Assembly: GCA_025351065.1 (NCBI GenBank)
Contig: JANXWQ010000564.1
Location: 1-23,476 of the forward strand
Source: Chthoniobacter sp.
GTDB lineage: Bacteria; Verrucomicrobiota; Verrucomicrobiia; Chthoniobacterales; Chthoniobacteraceae
Length of the DNA stretch: 23,476 nucleotides
Direction of reading: 5' to 3'
A program made the position numbers and the translations under genes. The notes under the pieces were generated by a model, which searched no databases, was not told the DNA's origin, and worked only from the letters and a program-made list of their open reading frames with translations. Shown one piece after another: positions 9,037 through 18,194 of this stretch. Each line of letters opens with the position of its first letter. Positions within the stretch are counted from its first letter, which is position 1.

Positions 9037-9608
9037 TGCGGTCACGCTCAGCACGAGCAGCGCGCTGACCATCGGCGGGACGAATAACCTGACCCTGAAC
9101 GGCGCTCTCACCCACTCCGGCGGCAATCGGACGCTGATAGTCAGCAATGTGGGCACGACCACGCTTGCAGGGTCGCTCTATCTTTCGGAAGCGTCCGGCA
9201 GCGGACGGACTTTGACCCTTACCGATAGCAGCTCCGTCGTGATTAGCGGCACGATTGCGAACTTCAACGGCAGCGGCACCGCAGGCAGTCTCGTCGTGAA
9301 TGGCGCCGGTTCGCTGACTCTTTCAGGCATCAACACCTATACCGGCACCACCCAACTGAGTTCCGGCACGGTCAATGTGAACAGCACGACCGCCTTCGGC
9401 AGCGGCGCGGGAGTGGTGGCTATTAACAGCGTCACCCTCGATAACACCAGCGGCTCCGCCAAGACCCTGGCCAACAACAATGCCTTTACCCTCGGGGGCA
9501 CTAACATCTTTACGGGCACCAACGATTTGAACCTGGGCACAGGGGCCATGGCGTTGAACGGAGCGACCCGCACCTGGACGGTCAATGGCGGCATCCTGAC
9601 GGTCGGGG
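9037..9608 (+). pseudogene. Gene 3 segment B: repeat region
   Basis: The frame continues as NAVTLSTSSALTIGG and runs through SLVVNGAGSLTLSGINTYTG (an autotransporter strand repeat near 9290-9350) and a GSAKTLANNNAFTLGG block that also occurs in gene 2 (near 6540). The ATG at 9149 is internal and not a real start. Confidence 0.65.
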
Positions 9609-10204
9609 CAACCTCACGGGCGGTAGTGCGACCATTGGCCTCACCAAGGCGGGCGCGGGCACGCTGAAGCTGGCGGGCGCGGCGAACGGTTCCATCGGTA
9701 CGCTGACGATGAACGCGGGCATGGTGGATTTGGGGACGGACCTGGGGTTTCTCGGGGCCACGATGGTCGCCGGGACGGGCGGCACCATCAACACCAGTGG
9801 CGGCAGAATCGTGCTGAATGTCGCAGCCGGCGATCTCGGCGTGGCCAACGGCGGCACCCTGACCGTCAATGCAGTCATCGCGGACGGCACGCAGACGGCC
9901 ATTGATTTTTGGAACATCGCGAATGGCACGGGCATTGTCGTCTTGAATGCCGCCAACACCTTTTCCGGCACGACCAACCTCCAACAGCGTGGCGACCATT
10001 GGCAACAGCGGCAGCGCCGGAGGCCTGGGCAAGAACGGGACTTTCCATATCAGCACCGCGGGCAGTGCGGCGACCTTGAAATACACCGGGACGGGGGAAA
10101 CCAATGAACGCGTGCTTGACTTGGCCGGAACAACCAGCGGTTCGACGCTTGATCACTCGGGCACGGGCTTGCTGAAGTTCACCGCAAACATGACGGCGAC
10201 GGGC
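9609..10204 (+). pseudogene. Gene 3 segments C and D: repeat region with a frame change near 9981
   Basis: The first part reads GGSATIGLTKAGAGTLKLAG and GGTINTSGGRIVLNVAAG, ending NTFSGTTNL. After one surplus base near 9981 it reads NSVATIGNSGSAGGLGKNG and TLDHSGTGLLKFTANMTATG. Both parts are typical beta-strand repeat sequence. Confidence 0.6.
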
Positions 10205-11464
10205 GGGGGGGGCGAAGACGCTCACCTTGCAGGGTTCCACGGCGGGTACCGGGAAACTGGCCGGTGCGATTGTCGAGAACACCACCACGAACAGAACTTC
10301 AGTGGTAAAAGTGGGCACCGGCACATGGACCCTCTCCGGCGCCAGCACCTACACGGGCGGGACGCGTGCCAATGCCGGCACCCTGATTCTCTCGGGAACC
10401 CGCCCGCATTCCGGTGCCGCTGATTTCATCTCCGTGAACAACGTTGGCGCGCAGAATGCCGTGCTCAAGATCGTCGCGGGAGCGAACATCGGTTTTTATG
10501 ACATGCCAATCGCTGAGGGAACCAATTCCAGCGGGGCGGTGTATCAGAGCGGCGGCACGATGACGGGGAACCGGCCGTCGAACAATGCTGACTTTATAGT
10601 TGGCACAGGCACGACCAGCTACGGTTACTATCTGCTCTCCGGCGGAACCATGAACCTGGCAGCGACCTCGGGTATCGCCTCCATAGGCCTGGGCAGCGGG
10701 GCCACCGGCGTCATGGACATGACTGGCGGCTCTTTCAGCGCGGGGGAATGGATCGTCATTGGCCGCGGCGCCACCACGAGTGCTGGACTGCTCAATGTCA
10801 CGGGCGGCACGGTGAACATTGGAAGTGTTAACGCAAACGCGCTGGCCCTTAACTGGGCGGCAACATCGGGAGCCGTATCTTTGTTCAACGTTGGTGGTGG
10901 CGCTGGTCTGGCAACCGTCACTAGTCCCAGCACCGCGACGGCTACCAAAGGCCTTGATTTGGCGAACGCTAATATCGCGGGGACTCTCGGAGTGGCTAAC
11001 TTGCTGACGAATGGCACCCTGACAGTGAATAGTGTGACTGTTAGCAATGCGAACCCTACCGCGCTGCTGAACTTCAACGGCGGCACACTGAAGGCAACGC
11101 CGACCAACAACGGTGCCGCCTTTATGACCAGTGCCAACATGGACGGCGTTTATGTTTACAACAGCGGCGGCACGATCGATAACAACGGGACAGCCATTAC
11201 CATCAGCAATCCATTGCTCACTACGGCTGGCACCGGGGTCACGAACATCGCCGTGACGAATGGCGCCTCCGGTTACATTGGAGCGCCGATGGCAAAGATC
11301 ACGGGCGGCACGGGCACTACCGCGACCGCTTTCGCGAACTTGGTGGACGATGGCACCGGCAACGGCACGTTCAAAGTCGGCACGATCACGAGCGCTGGTG
11401 TTTACAGCGTGGTGCCGACGACCGTGACCCTCACGGGCGGTGGCGTATCCACAGCCGCGACAAT
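10205..11464 (+). pseudogene. Gene 3 segment E: strand repeats plus T5SS/PEP-CTERM-type repeats
   Basis: After the G8 run the frame gives KTLTLQGSTAGTGKL, then VKVGTGTWTLSGASTYTGGT (near 10305-10365). Next come repeats like those of gene 1 (GVMDMTGGSFSAGEWIVIGRG, GLLNVTGGTVNIG near 10705-10825). It ends with the NFNGGTLKA...GYIGAP...GGTGTTATA module at 11070-11340. Confidence 0.68.
11070..11340 (+). repeat. First copy of a ~90-residue spacer module in gene 3
   Basis: It runs NFNGGTLKA, GGTIDNNGTAITISNPLL, TNIAVTNGASGYIGAP, KITGGTGTTATA. The second copy (13842-14112) has the same order: NFNGGTLKA, GGTIDDGGFAVTVAQPLL, SIAVTGGAGYLDTP, LISGGGGTGAA. Gene 1 has only the opening NFNGGTVKA (near 1533). 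Confidence 0.6.
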
Positions 11465-12196
11465 TCTGCGATTACTACCGGAACTAATACAAGCGGCGGG
11501 ATGGCGTTTGCCGGCAGCGGCACGACCACGCTCAGTGGTGCCAGCACTTTCAGCGGCAACGTCGCGGTCAATGCCGGCACGCTGTCGGCGAACTTCACCA
11601 ACATCGGTAATCCGCTCACCGGCGCGCCGGGCAACGAGACCATCGCCGGGCGCACCGTCACGGTGGCCTCCCGCGCGACGCTGCGCCTCAACGTCAACGA
11701 CATCTTTGGCAACGGGCTGGCGGTCGCGGCGAACCTGCCGTCACTGACCATCAACGGCACGATGAGCACGCTGCGCTACAACCAGATCGGCGCGCTCACC
11801 TTGAACGGAGCCACGCTGAGCAGCGCCAACACCACCGACTCGGGTAACTACCAGAACTACCAGTTCCTCGGCGACGTGACCGTGGGCGGCAGCGCGCCGT
11901 CTCTCATCAGCTCGACGGGCGCGGCAAATTTCGACGGCAACCATCTCTTCACCAACACGACCTTCAACGTCGCCGACGCGACTGGCAGTGCGGCCACGGA
12001 TCTCACCGTCGCCACGCCGCTGCGCAACCAGTCCGGCAACTACGCGCTCGCCGCGGGCGGCTTCACCAAAACCGGCGCGGGTAAAATGGAACTGACCGGC
12101 ACGAGCACCTACACCGGCGCGACTTCGGTGACGAACGGCGTGCTGCTCCTGCGCGGCACCGGAGCGGTCAACAGCAGCAGCGGCCTCACCGTCAAT
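11465..12196 (+). pseudogene. Gene 3 segment F: repeat region
   Basis: The frame resumes as AITTGTNTSGGMAFAGSG, with strand repeats GTTTLSGASTFSGNVAVNAG near 11520-11580 and FTKTGAGKMELTGTSTYTGA near 12062-12122. Between them lies a non-repetitive stretch (NIGNPLTGAPGNETIAGRTV, LRYNQIGALTLNG) that resembles a spacer typical of these proteins. Confidence 0.62.
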
Positions 12197-14021
12197 CGGT
12201 GCGGGGGCGAAGTTCGTGCAGGACAGTTCCGTCGCGGTCACACCGACGGTGACGCTGACGCAGGGCACCGTTGACGGCACGGGCACGATCAACACGGTCA
12301 ACGCGGCCGCCGGCACGATCACGCAGAACATTGACAATGCGCTCAGCGGCACGGCGGCGCTGGTCTTGAACAGCAGTGCAACCCTTGGCAATGCGAACAC
12401 CTACAGCGGCGGCACCACGCTCAATGCCGGCACGCTGATCATCAACCAGGCCACCGCCATCGGCACCGGCCGGCTGACGCTGAACGGTGGCACCTTGGAT
12501 AACAGCTCCCTGACCCTGACGAACAACAACGTGCAGACGTGGGGCGGCGGGGCCAGCGTCGCCTTTGCCGGCACCAACAGCCTGAACCTCGGCACCGGGG
12601 CGGTAACGCTCGGCACGGATGCCTCGGTAGGTTCCTTTACCCTGACCAATAACAGCGCGCTGTCCGGCACCTCATTGGCCGTGGGCGGGGCCGTCACCGC
12701 CGGCACGGGCGGTGCCGCGGGCCTGAAGACCTTGAACATCGCCGGCGCAGGCGGCACGGCGCTCACGGGGAATGTGACCATAGGCACAGCGACCGGCTTG
12801 ATCCTGAACGATACCAGCAGCGGCACGCTGACCCTCTCCGGTGCGGCCAGCAGCATCACCACGCTGAACGTCAACGGCGGAGCGAGCAGCATCATCGATC
12901 TCGGCGCGGGCAGCCTGACGCTCGGCAACGGCGGCAGCACCATTTTGCAATCGACGACCGGCGGCACGATCAACGGCTCCGGTGCCAGCGCCATCGTGCT
13001 CGGCAGCAATGGTGGCGACTTCGGCACGGCGGGCGGCACGACGCTCACGGTGAACGCAAAAATCTCCGGCGCGAACGGGGTGGATTTCTACAACGCCAAT
13101 GGCGGCTCCGGCTTCGGCACCATCACGCTGACCACCGCGAATACCTGGACGGGCGCGACCAACGTCGAGAACACCAAGGTTGACCTGACGGGATCCATCA
13201 ACGCCGCCAACACCGCGAACGTCGGCCAGGTGACGGTGGGCGACCTAAATGCGATTCCCGCCCTGCTCGTGGTGAGTGGCGGCACGGTCAACGCCACGAA
13301 GACCAGCATCCCGAGCCTTGCCGTCGGCAGCGTGGCTGGCGCGGTTGGGGCGATTAACATGACGTCCGGCACGATCAACACGACGAGCGAATTGCACCTG
13401 GGCCGCAGTTTGGGAGCCTATGCGGCCTTCACCATGAGCGGCGGCACCGTCAACTCCGGCAACTGGCTGGTGGTTGGCGGCAACAATGACCGCGCGGTAA
13501 TCAACCAAAGCGGCGGCGCCATCAATGTGGCCGCCAACCGCATGACCGTCGGCGCGGGCGGCGCGGGCTCGATCGCTGTGGTCAACCAGAGCGGCGGCAC
13601 CTTCACCTCGACCGCCGGGGCCAACACCGGCATTTTCGTGGGTGAAAACGGCACGGGCACCTACACGCTGAGCGGCACGGGAGCCATCACCCTGAATACC
13701 ACCGGCGCAGTCGCCAGCGGCACCTTGCAGTTTGCCGGCAATGTCACCTCGCTGGCGGGTAACTTCAACTTGAACGGCGGCACCCTCACCGCGTTTGGTG
13801 TGACCAAGGGAGCCAGCACCGCCGGCGGGGTCTATGCCTTCAACTTCAACGGCGGCACGCTCAAGGCCAACGCCGCCAACGCCGCGTTCTTCGCCGCGCT
13901 GGCCAACACCAGCACCTACGTCAACGGGGCGTTCAGCGCGTTCTCTGGCGGCGGCACCATCGACGACGGCGGCTTTGCCGTCACCGTCGCCCAGCCGCTC
14001 CTCGCGCCGACCGGCAATGGG
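12197..14021 (+). pseudogene. Gene 3 segment G: longest repeat segment
   Basis: After a surplus C near 12197 the frame reads GAGAKFVQDSSVAVTPT and stays open for about 600 codons. It holds strand repeats (LGNANTYSGGTTLNAGTLII near 12388-12447) and gene 1-like repeats between 13260 and 13740 (AAFTMSGGTVNSGNWLVVGG, AVINQSGGAINVAANRMTVG). The second copy of the NFNGGTLKA module starts at 13842. Confidence 0.68.
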
Positions 14022-14112
14022 TCAGTTCCATCGCGGTCACCGGCGGCGCGGGTTACCTCGACACGCCGCTCGTGCTCATCTCCGGCGGCGGCGGCACCGG
14101 CGCGGCCATCGG
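13842..14112 (+). repeat. Second copy of the ~90-residue spacer module in gene 3
   Basis: It has the same motif order as the copy at 11070-11340. The frame break at 14021 falls inside this copy, in a G-run after LLAPTGNG. Alignment with the first copy is what shows that a single G is missing. Confidence 0.58.
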
Positions 14113-14686
14113 CACGGTCAGCAACGGCACGCTCGCTCTCACCGGCGGAGCAGCGATTGCGGATGCCGGAGCCGTTTCCCTGGCGAATGTGGCCGGAGCG
14201 ACGCTGCTGCTGAACGCCAGCGAAACCATCGGCTCGCTGGCCGGCGGCGGCGTCCTGGGCGGCACGGTCAGTTTCGGCGCAAACACGCTGAACACCGGCG
14301 ACGCCGGCACCACGACTTTTGCCGGAGCCCTCTCTGGCGCTGGCGGGCAGGTCATCAAGCAGGGCGCGGGCACCTTCAACATCACCGGCGCGCAGACCTA
14401 TGCCGGCCTGACCACGACGGGCGGCGTGACCAACATCTACACCGCGCTCGGCACCGGCACCTCGACCCTGACCGCCAACGCCACGACGAACATCTACGCG
14501 AGCCAGACACTCGCCTCGCTAACCATTGGCAGTGGAACCACCGTGACCTTTGGCGACGGCCTGCCGTTTGCGCCTGCGGCGGAAAAATTTGGCGCACCCG
14601 CGGCACTCGTCCCCGAGCCCGGCACGCTCGGCCTGCTCATGGTCTGCGCGCTCGGCCTGCTGGGCCGTCGGCGGCGGGCAGCGTAA
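14022..14686 (+). pseudogene. Gene 3 segment H: C-terminal tail with PEP-CTERM signal
   Basis: The frame resumes as SSIAVTGGAGYLDTP, completing the module cut at 14021, and passes a final strand repeat (IKQGAGTFNITGAQTYAG). Over 14429-14575 it matches the gene 1 tail (2047-2193) at 41 of 49 residues. It closes with LVPEPGT, a hydrophobic helix and RRRR. Alone it has no signal peptide, so it would not be exported. Confidence 0.78.
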
Positions 14687-14706
14687 GCCGTCCGGCCAAT
14701 CGGGGG

Positions 14707-15930
14707 TCAGTTCCCCAGCGGCGTCTCGGCGCTGCCTGGCGGGCTGGCGGGCACTTGGAATTTCTCCACCGCGTCGGGCTTCGACGGGTCGAAAACGGGC
14801 ACGTCGTCCGCGAGGAATTTCACCAGCGGCAGCTTCGTTTCGCGCAATCCTTCGACCACGCAGCGGGCCACTTCGTAGGCGCCGTAGTTGTTGTGGTGCG
14901 TGCCGTCGCCGGGTTTGAAAAGCGCGCCGGATTTTTCCGGGCCGAGCGCCTCGTAAAGCCGCGTGCTGAGCGCGTGCAGGTCGATGAGCGGCACCATTTC
15001 CTCCCGCGCCGCCTGCCGCACCGCCTCGGGATAATCGCCGTGGCTGTTGCGCAGCGTGCCGTCTTTTTCAAACGTGCGCCGCTGCACCGGCGTGACCAGC
15101 ACCGGCTGCGCGCCGTGCTTCCGCACCTCGGCCACGTACTGTTTCAGCGACGCCTTGTAAGTCGTGAACGCGCCCACGCCCTCGCCCTTTTCCTTCTCGT
15201 CGTTGTGCCCGAACTGGATGAGCACCGTGTCGCCCGCCTTCACCTTGCTCGCGACTTTTTCGAGCCGTTTCGCGCCAAGCGAACTGCGCAGCGACTCGCC
15301 GGATTCCGCGTAGTTTGCCACGGCGATGTCCGGTTTGAAAAAGCGCGTGAACATCTGGCCCCAGCTCGCGTAGGGCTCGCCCGGCTGATCGCAAACCGTG
15401 GAGTCGCCGAGCAGATAGACGGTCGGCACATCCGCCTTCGCGATTTCCACCGCCGCCACTCGCGGGCGCGCGCCGCTGAATTCCAGCGTCAGCTTGTCAT
15501 CCCAGTTCGTCATCTCCGTCGTGCGTTCGCGCTCCTTCAGCTTCACCTCCGCGCCCGGTGCGATGCGCGGGGTGCGCACATTCACCACAAAATTGCGCGT
15601 CTCAAATTTTCCCGTCGCCGTCCGCACATTCTCCAGCATCAGCCGGCGCAACTCGGCCTTGATCGTGGTCGCCGATTCGCCTTCCGCCGCGCCGAGCGTG
15701 ACCGTCACACGGTAGTTCCCCTCCGGCAGTGCGACCGAAAAAAAGGCGGGCGTCGCGCCCGGCTCAAAACCGGAGCCGGACTCCGCAGAGAAAAGCGTTG
15801 CTGGCAAAACCTGCCGCACACCCGCCACGCCCGGCCCCGCGCGAAAGTCAAATTTCACCGGCAGCGCCACCTCCCCCGCGGCCAGCGCGGAAGGGAGCAG
15901 GAGGAGCAAAAGGACGCGGAAATTATTCAT
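14707..15930 (-). CDS. Rhamnogalacturonan acetylesterase-like SGNH hydrolase (CE12 type, 407 aa)
   Basis: The likely reaction is removal of acetyl groups from rhamnogalacturonan, the branched part of pectin. The start ATG 15930 is chosen because it begins a signal peptide (MNNFRVLLLLLLPSALAAG); the open frame extends 33 codons further but only into the upstream gene. Residues about 20-165 form an N-terminal beta domain (VKFDFRAG, GNYRVTVTLG) often found ahead of this esterase. The catalytic domain shows all SGNH blocks: GDSTV at 175-179 (Ser nucleophile), NYAESGESL at 207-215, GHND at 241-244 and DGTHHN at 342-347 (Asp/His). It overlaps the upstream PL22-like gene by 8 bases, so translation is probably coupled. 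CE12 assignment is strong on motifs; the exact substrate is inferred partly from the neighbour. Confidence 0.85.
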   Translation of the reverse strand: MNNFRVLLLLLLPSALAAGEVALPVKFDFRAGPGVAGVRQVLPATLFSAESGSGFEPGATPAFFSVALPEGNYRVTVTLGAAEGESATTIKAELRRLMLENVRTATGKFETRNFVVNVRTPRIAPGAEVKLKERERTTEMTNWDDKLTLEFSGARPRVAAVEIAKADVPTVYLLGDSTVCDQPGEPYASWGQMFTRFFKPDIAVANYAESGESLRSSLGAKRLEKVASKVKAGDTVLIQFGHNDEKEKGEGVGAFTTYKASLKQYVAEVRKHGAQPVLVTPVQRRTFEKDGTLRNSHGDYPEAVRQAAREEMVPLIDLHALSTRLYEALGPEKSGALFKPGDGTHHNNYGAYEVARCVVEGLRETKLPLVKFLADDVPVFDPSKPDAVEKFQVPASPPGSAETPLGN

Positions 15931-17185
15931 GGCCGGCCAGCTCGCTGACCGGCGCGGCTTTCGCGACCTCGACGGCGTAGGTGTGCGTGGCCCCGTGCAT
16001 ATTCGAGCGGAAGACGACCCACTTTCCATCGGGCGTAAAGGTCACGTTCGGTTCGAGGTCGTAGTTGTGCTTCGACAGATCGACCAGCCGCTCGGCCTCC
16101 AGCCAGCCGGTCTTCATAAGTTCGCCCGTCGGCGACGGCACGCCCGCCAGTCGCGGGCGGAAAAGGTAAATCCACTGCCCGTTCCCCGGCGTCTCCAGCC
16201 GGCGGCCGTCCGGCGCGCGGTTCGCCACGCTGCCCGGCCCGCCGCCGTCGCCGGCGAAAAGCTGGCCGTCCGGCGACACGTTGTAATGCACTGACCACTC
16301 GTTGCGCTCGACATGATATTGCGTCCGCACGCCCGTCGCCAAATCCACGCCCGCGAGCCAGAACACTCCGCTCTTCGGCGTCTGCAAATCGTACCATACC
16401 GCCTTTCCGTCCGGGCTAAAAAACTCGTGGCCGGCGATCTCCATTTCCATCGTCCGCCGGTGCATGAGCCGCAGTGCCGTGCCGTCGTCGCGCACCGTCC
16501 AGATGCGGTCCACAAAATGCCACGGCCCCTCGTGGCAAAACATGACCAGCCGCGGATCGGTCGGCGAGCATTGCAGATGGTTGGTCCAGTCGTTTTCGCG
16601 ATGAATCACCCGCACCTCCCCCGTCGCGATTTGCACCGTGTAAATCATCATCGCGCGCCCCGCCGCCCAGCGCTCCTCCAGCTTTCCGCCATCCTCGCCG
16701 GGCGGAGCCTTGCGCGGTGCCGCACTCCCGTCCGGATCGCCGGCGATGCCTACGATTTCCGACTCGTCCGCATTGACCGTGATGTTGCCGCCGCGCCCCG
16801 CGCCCGGCGGAATTTTCGCCACCTCGCGCGTCACTTTCGTCTCGAGGTCGGTCGCAAAAATCGACCCGTCGCGCGTGTAGTACACCTGCCCCGTCTTGCG
16901 TCCCGTGACCAGTACCCCCGCGCGCCCCTGCACGACCGGCTCGAGCGCGCGTGTTTCGAGATTCACCGTCGAGAGCCCGCCCGGCGTACACAGCACCAGC
17001 TTGCGGCCATCGGCGGAGTAGGCGTTTTGGTGAAAATACAAACTCGCGCTGCCCGCCTCGCGCGACAGCCGCACCACGCGATGCCCCGTCGCCGGCTCGA
17101 CCCACTCCACCGGCGGCTCCGCGGCGCACACCGCCCGCGAGCACAGGCCGAGGAGCGGCAGAAAAATTCGGGGAGAAACGCGCAT
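15923..17185 (-). CDS. Oligogalacturonate lyase-like beta-propeller protein (PL22 type, 420 aa)
   Basis: Family PL22 enzymes cleave short oligogalacturonates by beta-elimination, using a metal ion held by histidines in a seven-bladed propeller. The sequence shows repeated blade motifs (YSADGRKLV, FSPDGKAVWYD, VSPDGQLFAGDGGG, FTPDGKWVVFRS) and the expected His-rich core: HLQCSPTDPRLVMFCHEGPW (H203, H218), GHEFF (H253), SVHYNVS (H300), GQWIY (Q337) and KHNYDLEPN (H373). Residues 1-21 look like a signal peptide (IFLPLLGLCSRAVCA), so it probably acts in the periplasm, whereas well-studied PL22 enzymes are cytoplasmic. The gene lies 64 bases after the TPR gene and overlaps the esterase by 8 bases. 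Assignment rests on motif recall, not alignment. Confidence 0.82.
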   Translation of the reverse strand: MRVSPRIFLPLLGLCSRAVCAAEPPVEWVEPATGHRVVRLSREAGSASLYFHQNAYSADGRKLVLCTPGGLSTVNLETRALEPVVQGRAGVLVTGRKTGQVYYTRDGSIFATDLETKVTREVAKIPPGAGRGGNITVNADESEIVGIAGDPDGSAAPRKAPPGEDGGKLEERWAAGRAMMIYTVQIATGEVRVIHRENDWTNHLQCSPTDPRLVMFCHEGPWHFVDRIWTVRDDGTALRLMHRRTMEMEIAGHEFFSPDGKAVWYDLQTPKSGVFWLAGVDLATGVRTQYHVERNEWSVHYNVSPDGQLFAGDGGGPGSVANRAPDGRRLETPGNGQWIYLFRPRLAGVPSPTGELMKTGWLEAERLVDLSKHNYDLEPNVTFTPDGKWVVFRSNMHGATHTYAVEVAKAAPVSELAGHE

Positions 17186-17225
17186 GTTGGCCGTGAAACT
17201 AAACGGCCCGCCCGCGCCTGTCTGC

Positions 17226-17241
17226 TAACCCGATTGGGTTA
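17226..17241 (-). terminator. Small hairpin between the TPR and PL22 genes
   Basis: TAACCC and GGGTTA pair perfectly around a four-base loop, just after the TPR stop in the direction of transcription. There is no U-run after it, so it may be a processing or attenuation hairpin, or chance, rather than a terminator. Confidence 0.25.
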
Positions 17242-17249
17242 CGCACCGC

Positions 17250-18194
17250 TCACTTGTCCGGGCTTGGTGCGGGGGTGGCTGCGGGCAGCGTGGTGCCGGA
17301 ATCCTGGATGGCTTTGATCTTCTCTTTCACGCTTTCAGCCGCGCCTTTGCTGCGGGCTTCCTCGTAGGTGCGGAGGGCGTCCTTTTTTTCGCCGAGGAGA
17401 TCGAGGGCGAGGGCTTTGTCGAGCAGGAGCGGCACGTCGGGCGTCTTTGGGTGCAGGCGTCCGGCAATTTCCTTGAGCGCAGCTTTGAGGTCGTCCTCGG
17501 CTTCCGCTTTTTTGCCGAGGCCGAGACGGGCGCGGGCGCGGCGGATGAGCCACGAGCTTTTGATGCGCGAGTCCGCGAGTTCGGTTTCGATGACGGGCAG
17601 GGCGGCGGCGAATTGCGCGGCGTCCAGCAGCGCCTCGATGCGCTCGATTTCCAGCACGCCCGCGCCAGTCGCCTTGATGCCTTCTTCGAGTCCCGCCACG
17701 CGCTCCTTCTGCATTTTCAACCGTCGCTGAAGATCGCTGCGGAGGAGGTACCACTCCGGGTTCTGCCGGTGCAGGCGCAGCGCGGCGTCGCAATCCTCCA
17801 GCGCTTTTTTGTCGTCGTTTTGCGCGCGGAGGATTTCCGCGCGCAGCATGCGCAGCGCGGCGAGGTCAGCGGGCTCATCGGTCTTCAACGCCAGCCCGCG
17901 GGTGGCGGTGGCGAGGGCGTCGCCCGCCTTGCCACCGAGGAACTGCACGCGAGCCAGTTCGCGGCAAAGGCCGATGGATTTCGGAGCGAGCAGCGTCGCG
18001 CGTTCGAGGTCTTTCGTCGCCTCCGCGAGCTTGCCGAGGACGCGGTATTCGATCGCGCGCTCGGCGAGCGCGCTCGCGGTTTCGCCATTGACCTGCATGC
18101 GCTCGGTGAGTTCCGCGATTTCAGCCTCCGGCCCCTCGTGCGCGGCGCAAGTCAGCACTGCGGTGCAGCAGAAAAACAAAAACGTCGCGCGCAT
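17250..18194 (-). CDS. Exported TPR-repeat protein (314 aa)
   Basis: The N terminus is a signal peptide (MRATFLFFCCTAVLTCAAHE). The remainder is helical and Ala/Leu-rich with tetratricopeptide-like units, for example LAERAIEYRVLGKLAEATKD, LARVQFLGGKAGDALATATR, RAEILRAQNDDKKALEDCDA and LDLLGEKKDALRTYEEARSK. TPR proteins are scaffolds for protein contacts, so no enzyme activity is expected. Its start overlaps the stop of the phosphatase gene by one base (TGATG), which suggests coupled translation and a shared task with that phosphatase, possibly as a periplasmic partner. The extreme C terminus (PAATPAPSPDK) is a flexible Pro/Ala tail. Confidence 0.85.
   Translation of the reverse strand: MRATFLFFCCTAVLTCAAHEGPEAEIAELTERMQVNGETASALAERAIEYRVLGKLAEATKDLERATLLAPKSIGLCRELARVQFLGGKAGDALATATRGLALKTDEPADLAALRMLRAEILRAQNDDKKALEDCDAALRLHRQNPEWYLLRSDLQRRLKMQKERVAGLEEGIKATGAGVLEIERIEALLDAAQFAAALPVIETELADSRIKSSWLIRRARARLGLGKKAEAEDDLKAALKEIAGRLHPKTPDVPLLLDKALALDLLGEKKDALRTYEEARSKGAAESVKEKIKAIQDSGTTLPAATPAPSPDK

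Larger units (their letters stand above)
7959..14686 (+). pseudogene. Giant PEP-CTERM autotransporter-repeat protein broken by seven frame changes
   Basis: One protein of about 2240 codons can be followed from a signal peptide at ATG 7959 (MKKNPILSKSISSLLF, cleavage after AYA near residue 30) to a PEP-CTERM tail at 14686 (LVPEPGT, hydrophobic helix, GRRRR). No other signal peptide or sorting tail occurs in between. The frame changes near 9036, 9608, 9981, 10205-10212, 11465, 12197 and 14021, and at each point the same kind of repeat continues in the new frame. The gaps are explained by about one base each: an A missing at 9036, a G missing in G-runs at 9608 and 14021, and an extra base at 9981, 10205-10212 and 12197. 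Either the gene is newly broken or the sequence has indel errors. It has the same operator as gene 2 and ends 20 bases before the convergent esterase gene. Its segments are listed separately. Confidence 0.8.

Noticed and set aside
9036..14021. Programmed ribosomal frameshifting to explain the frame changes in gene 3
   Set aside because: Seven shifts in both directions without a common slippery heptamer or stimulatory structure are not plausible for programmed frameshifting.
13834..15948. Plus-strand open frame of 704 codons spanning the end of gene 3 and the esterase
   Set aside because: It is out of frame with gene 3 and antisense to the esterase, with a low-complexity Arg/Ser/Pro/His composition.
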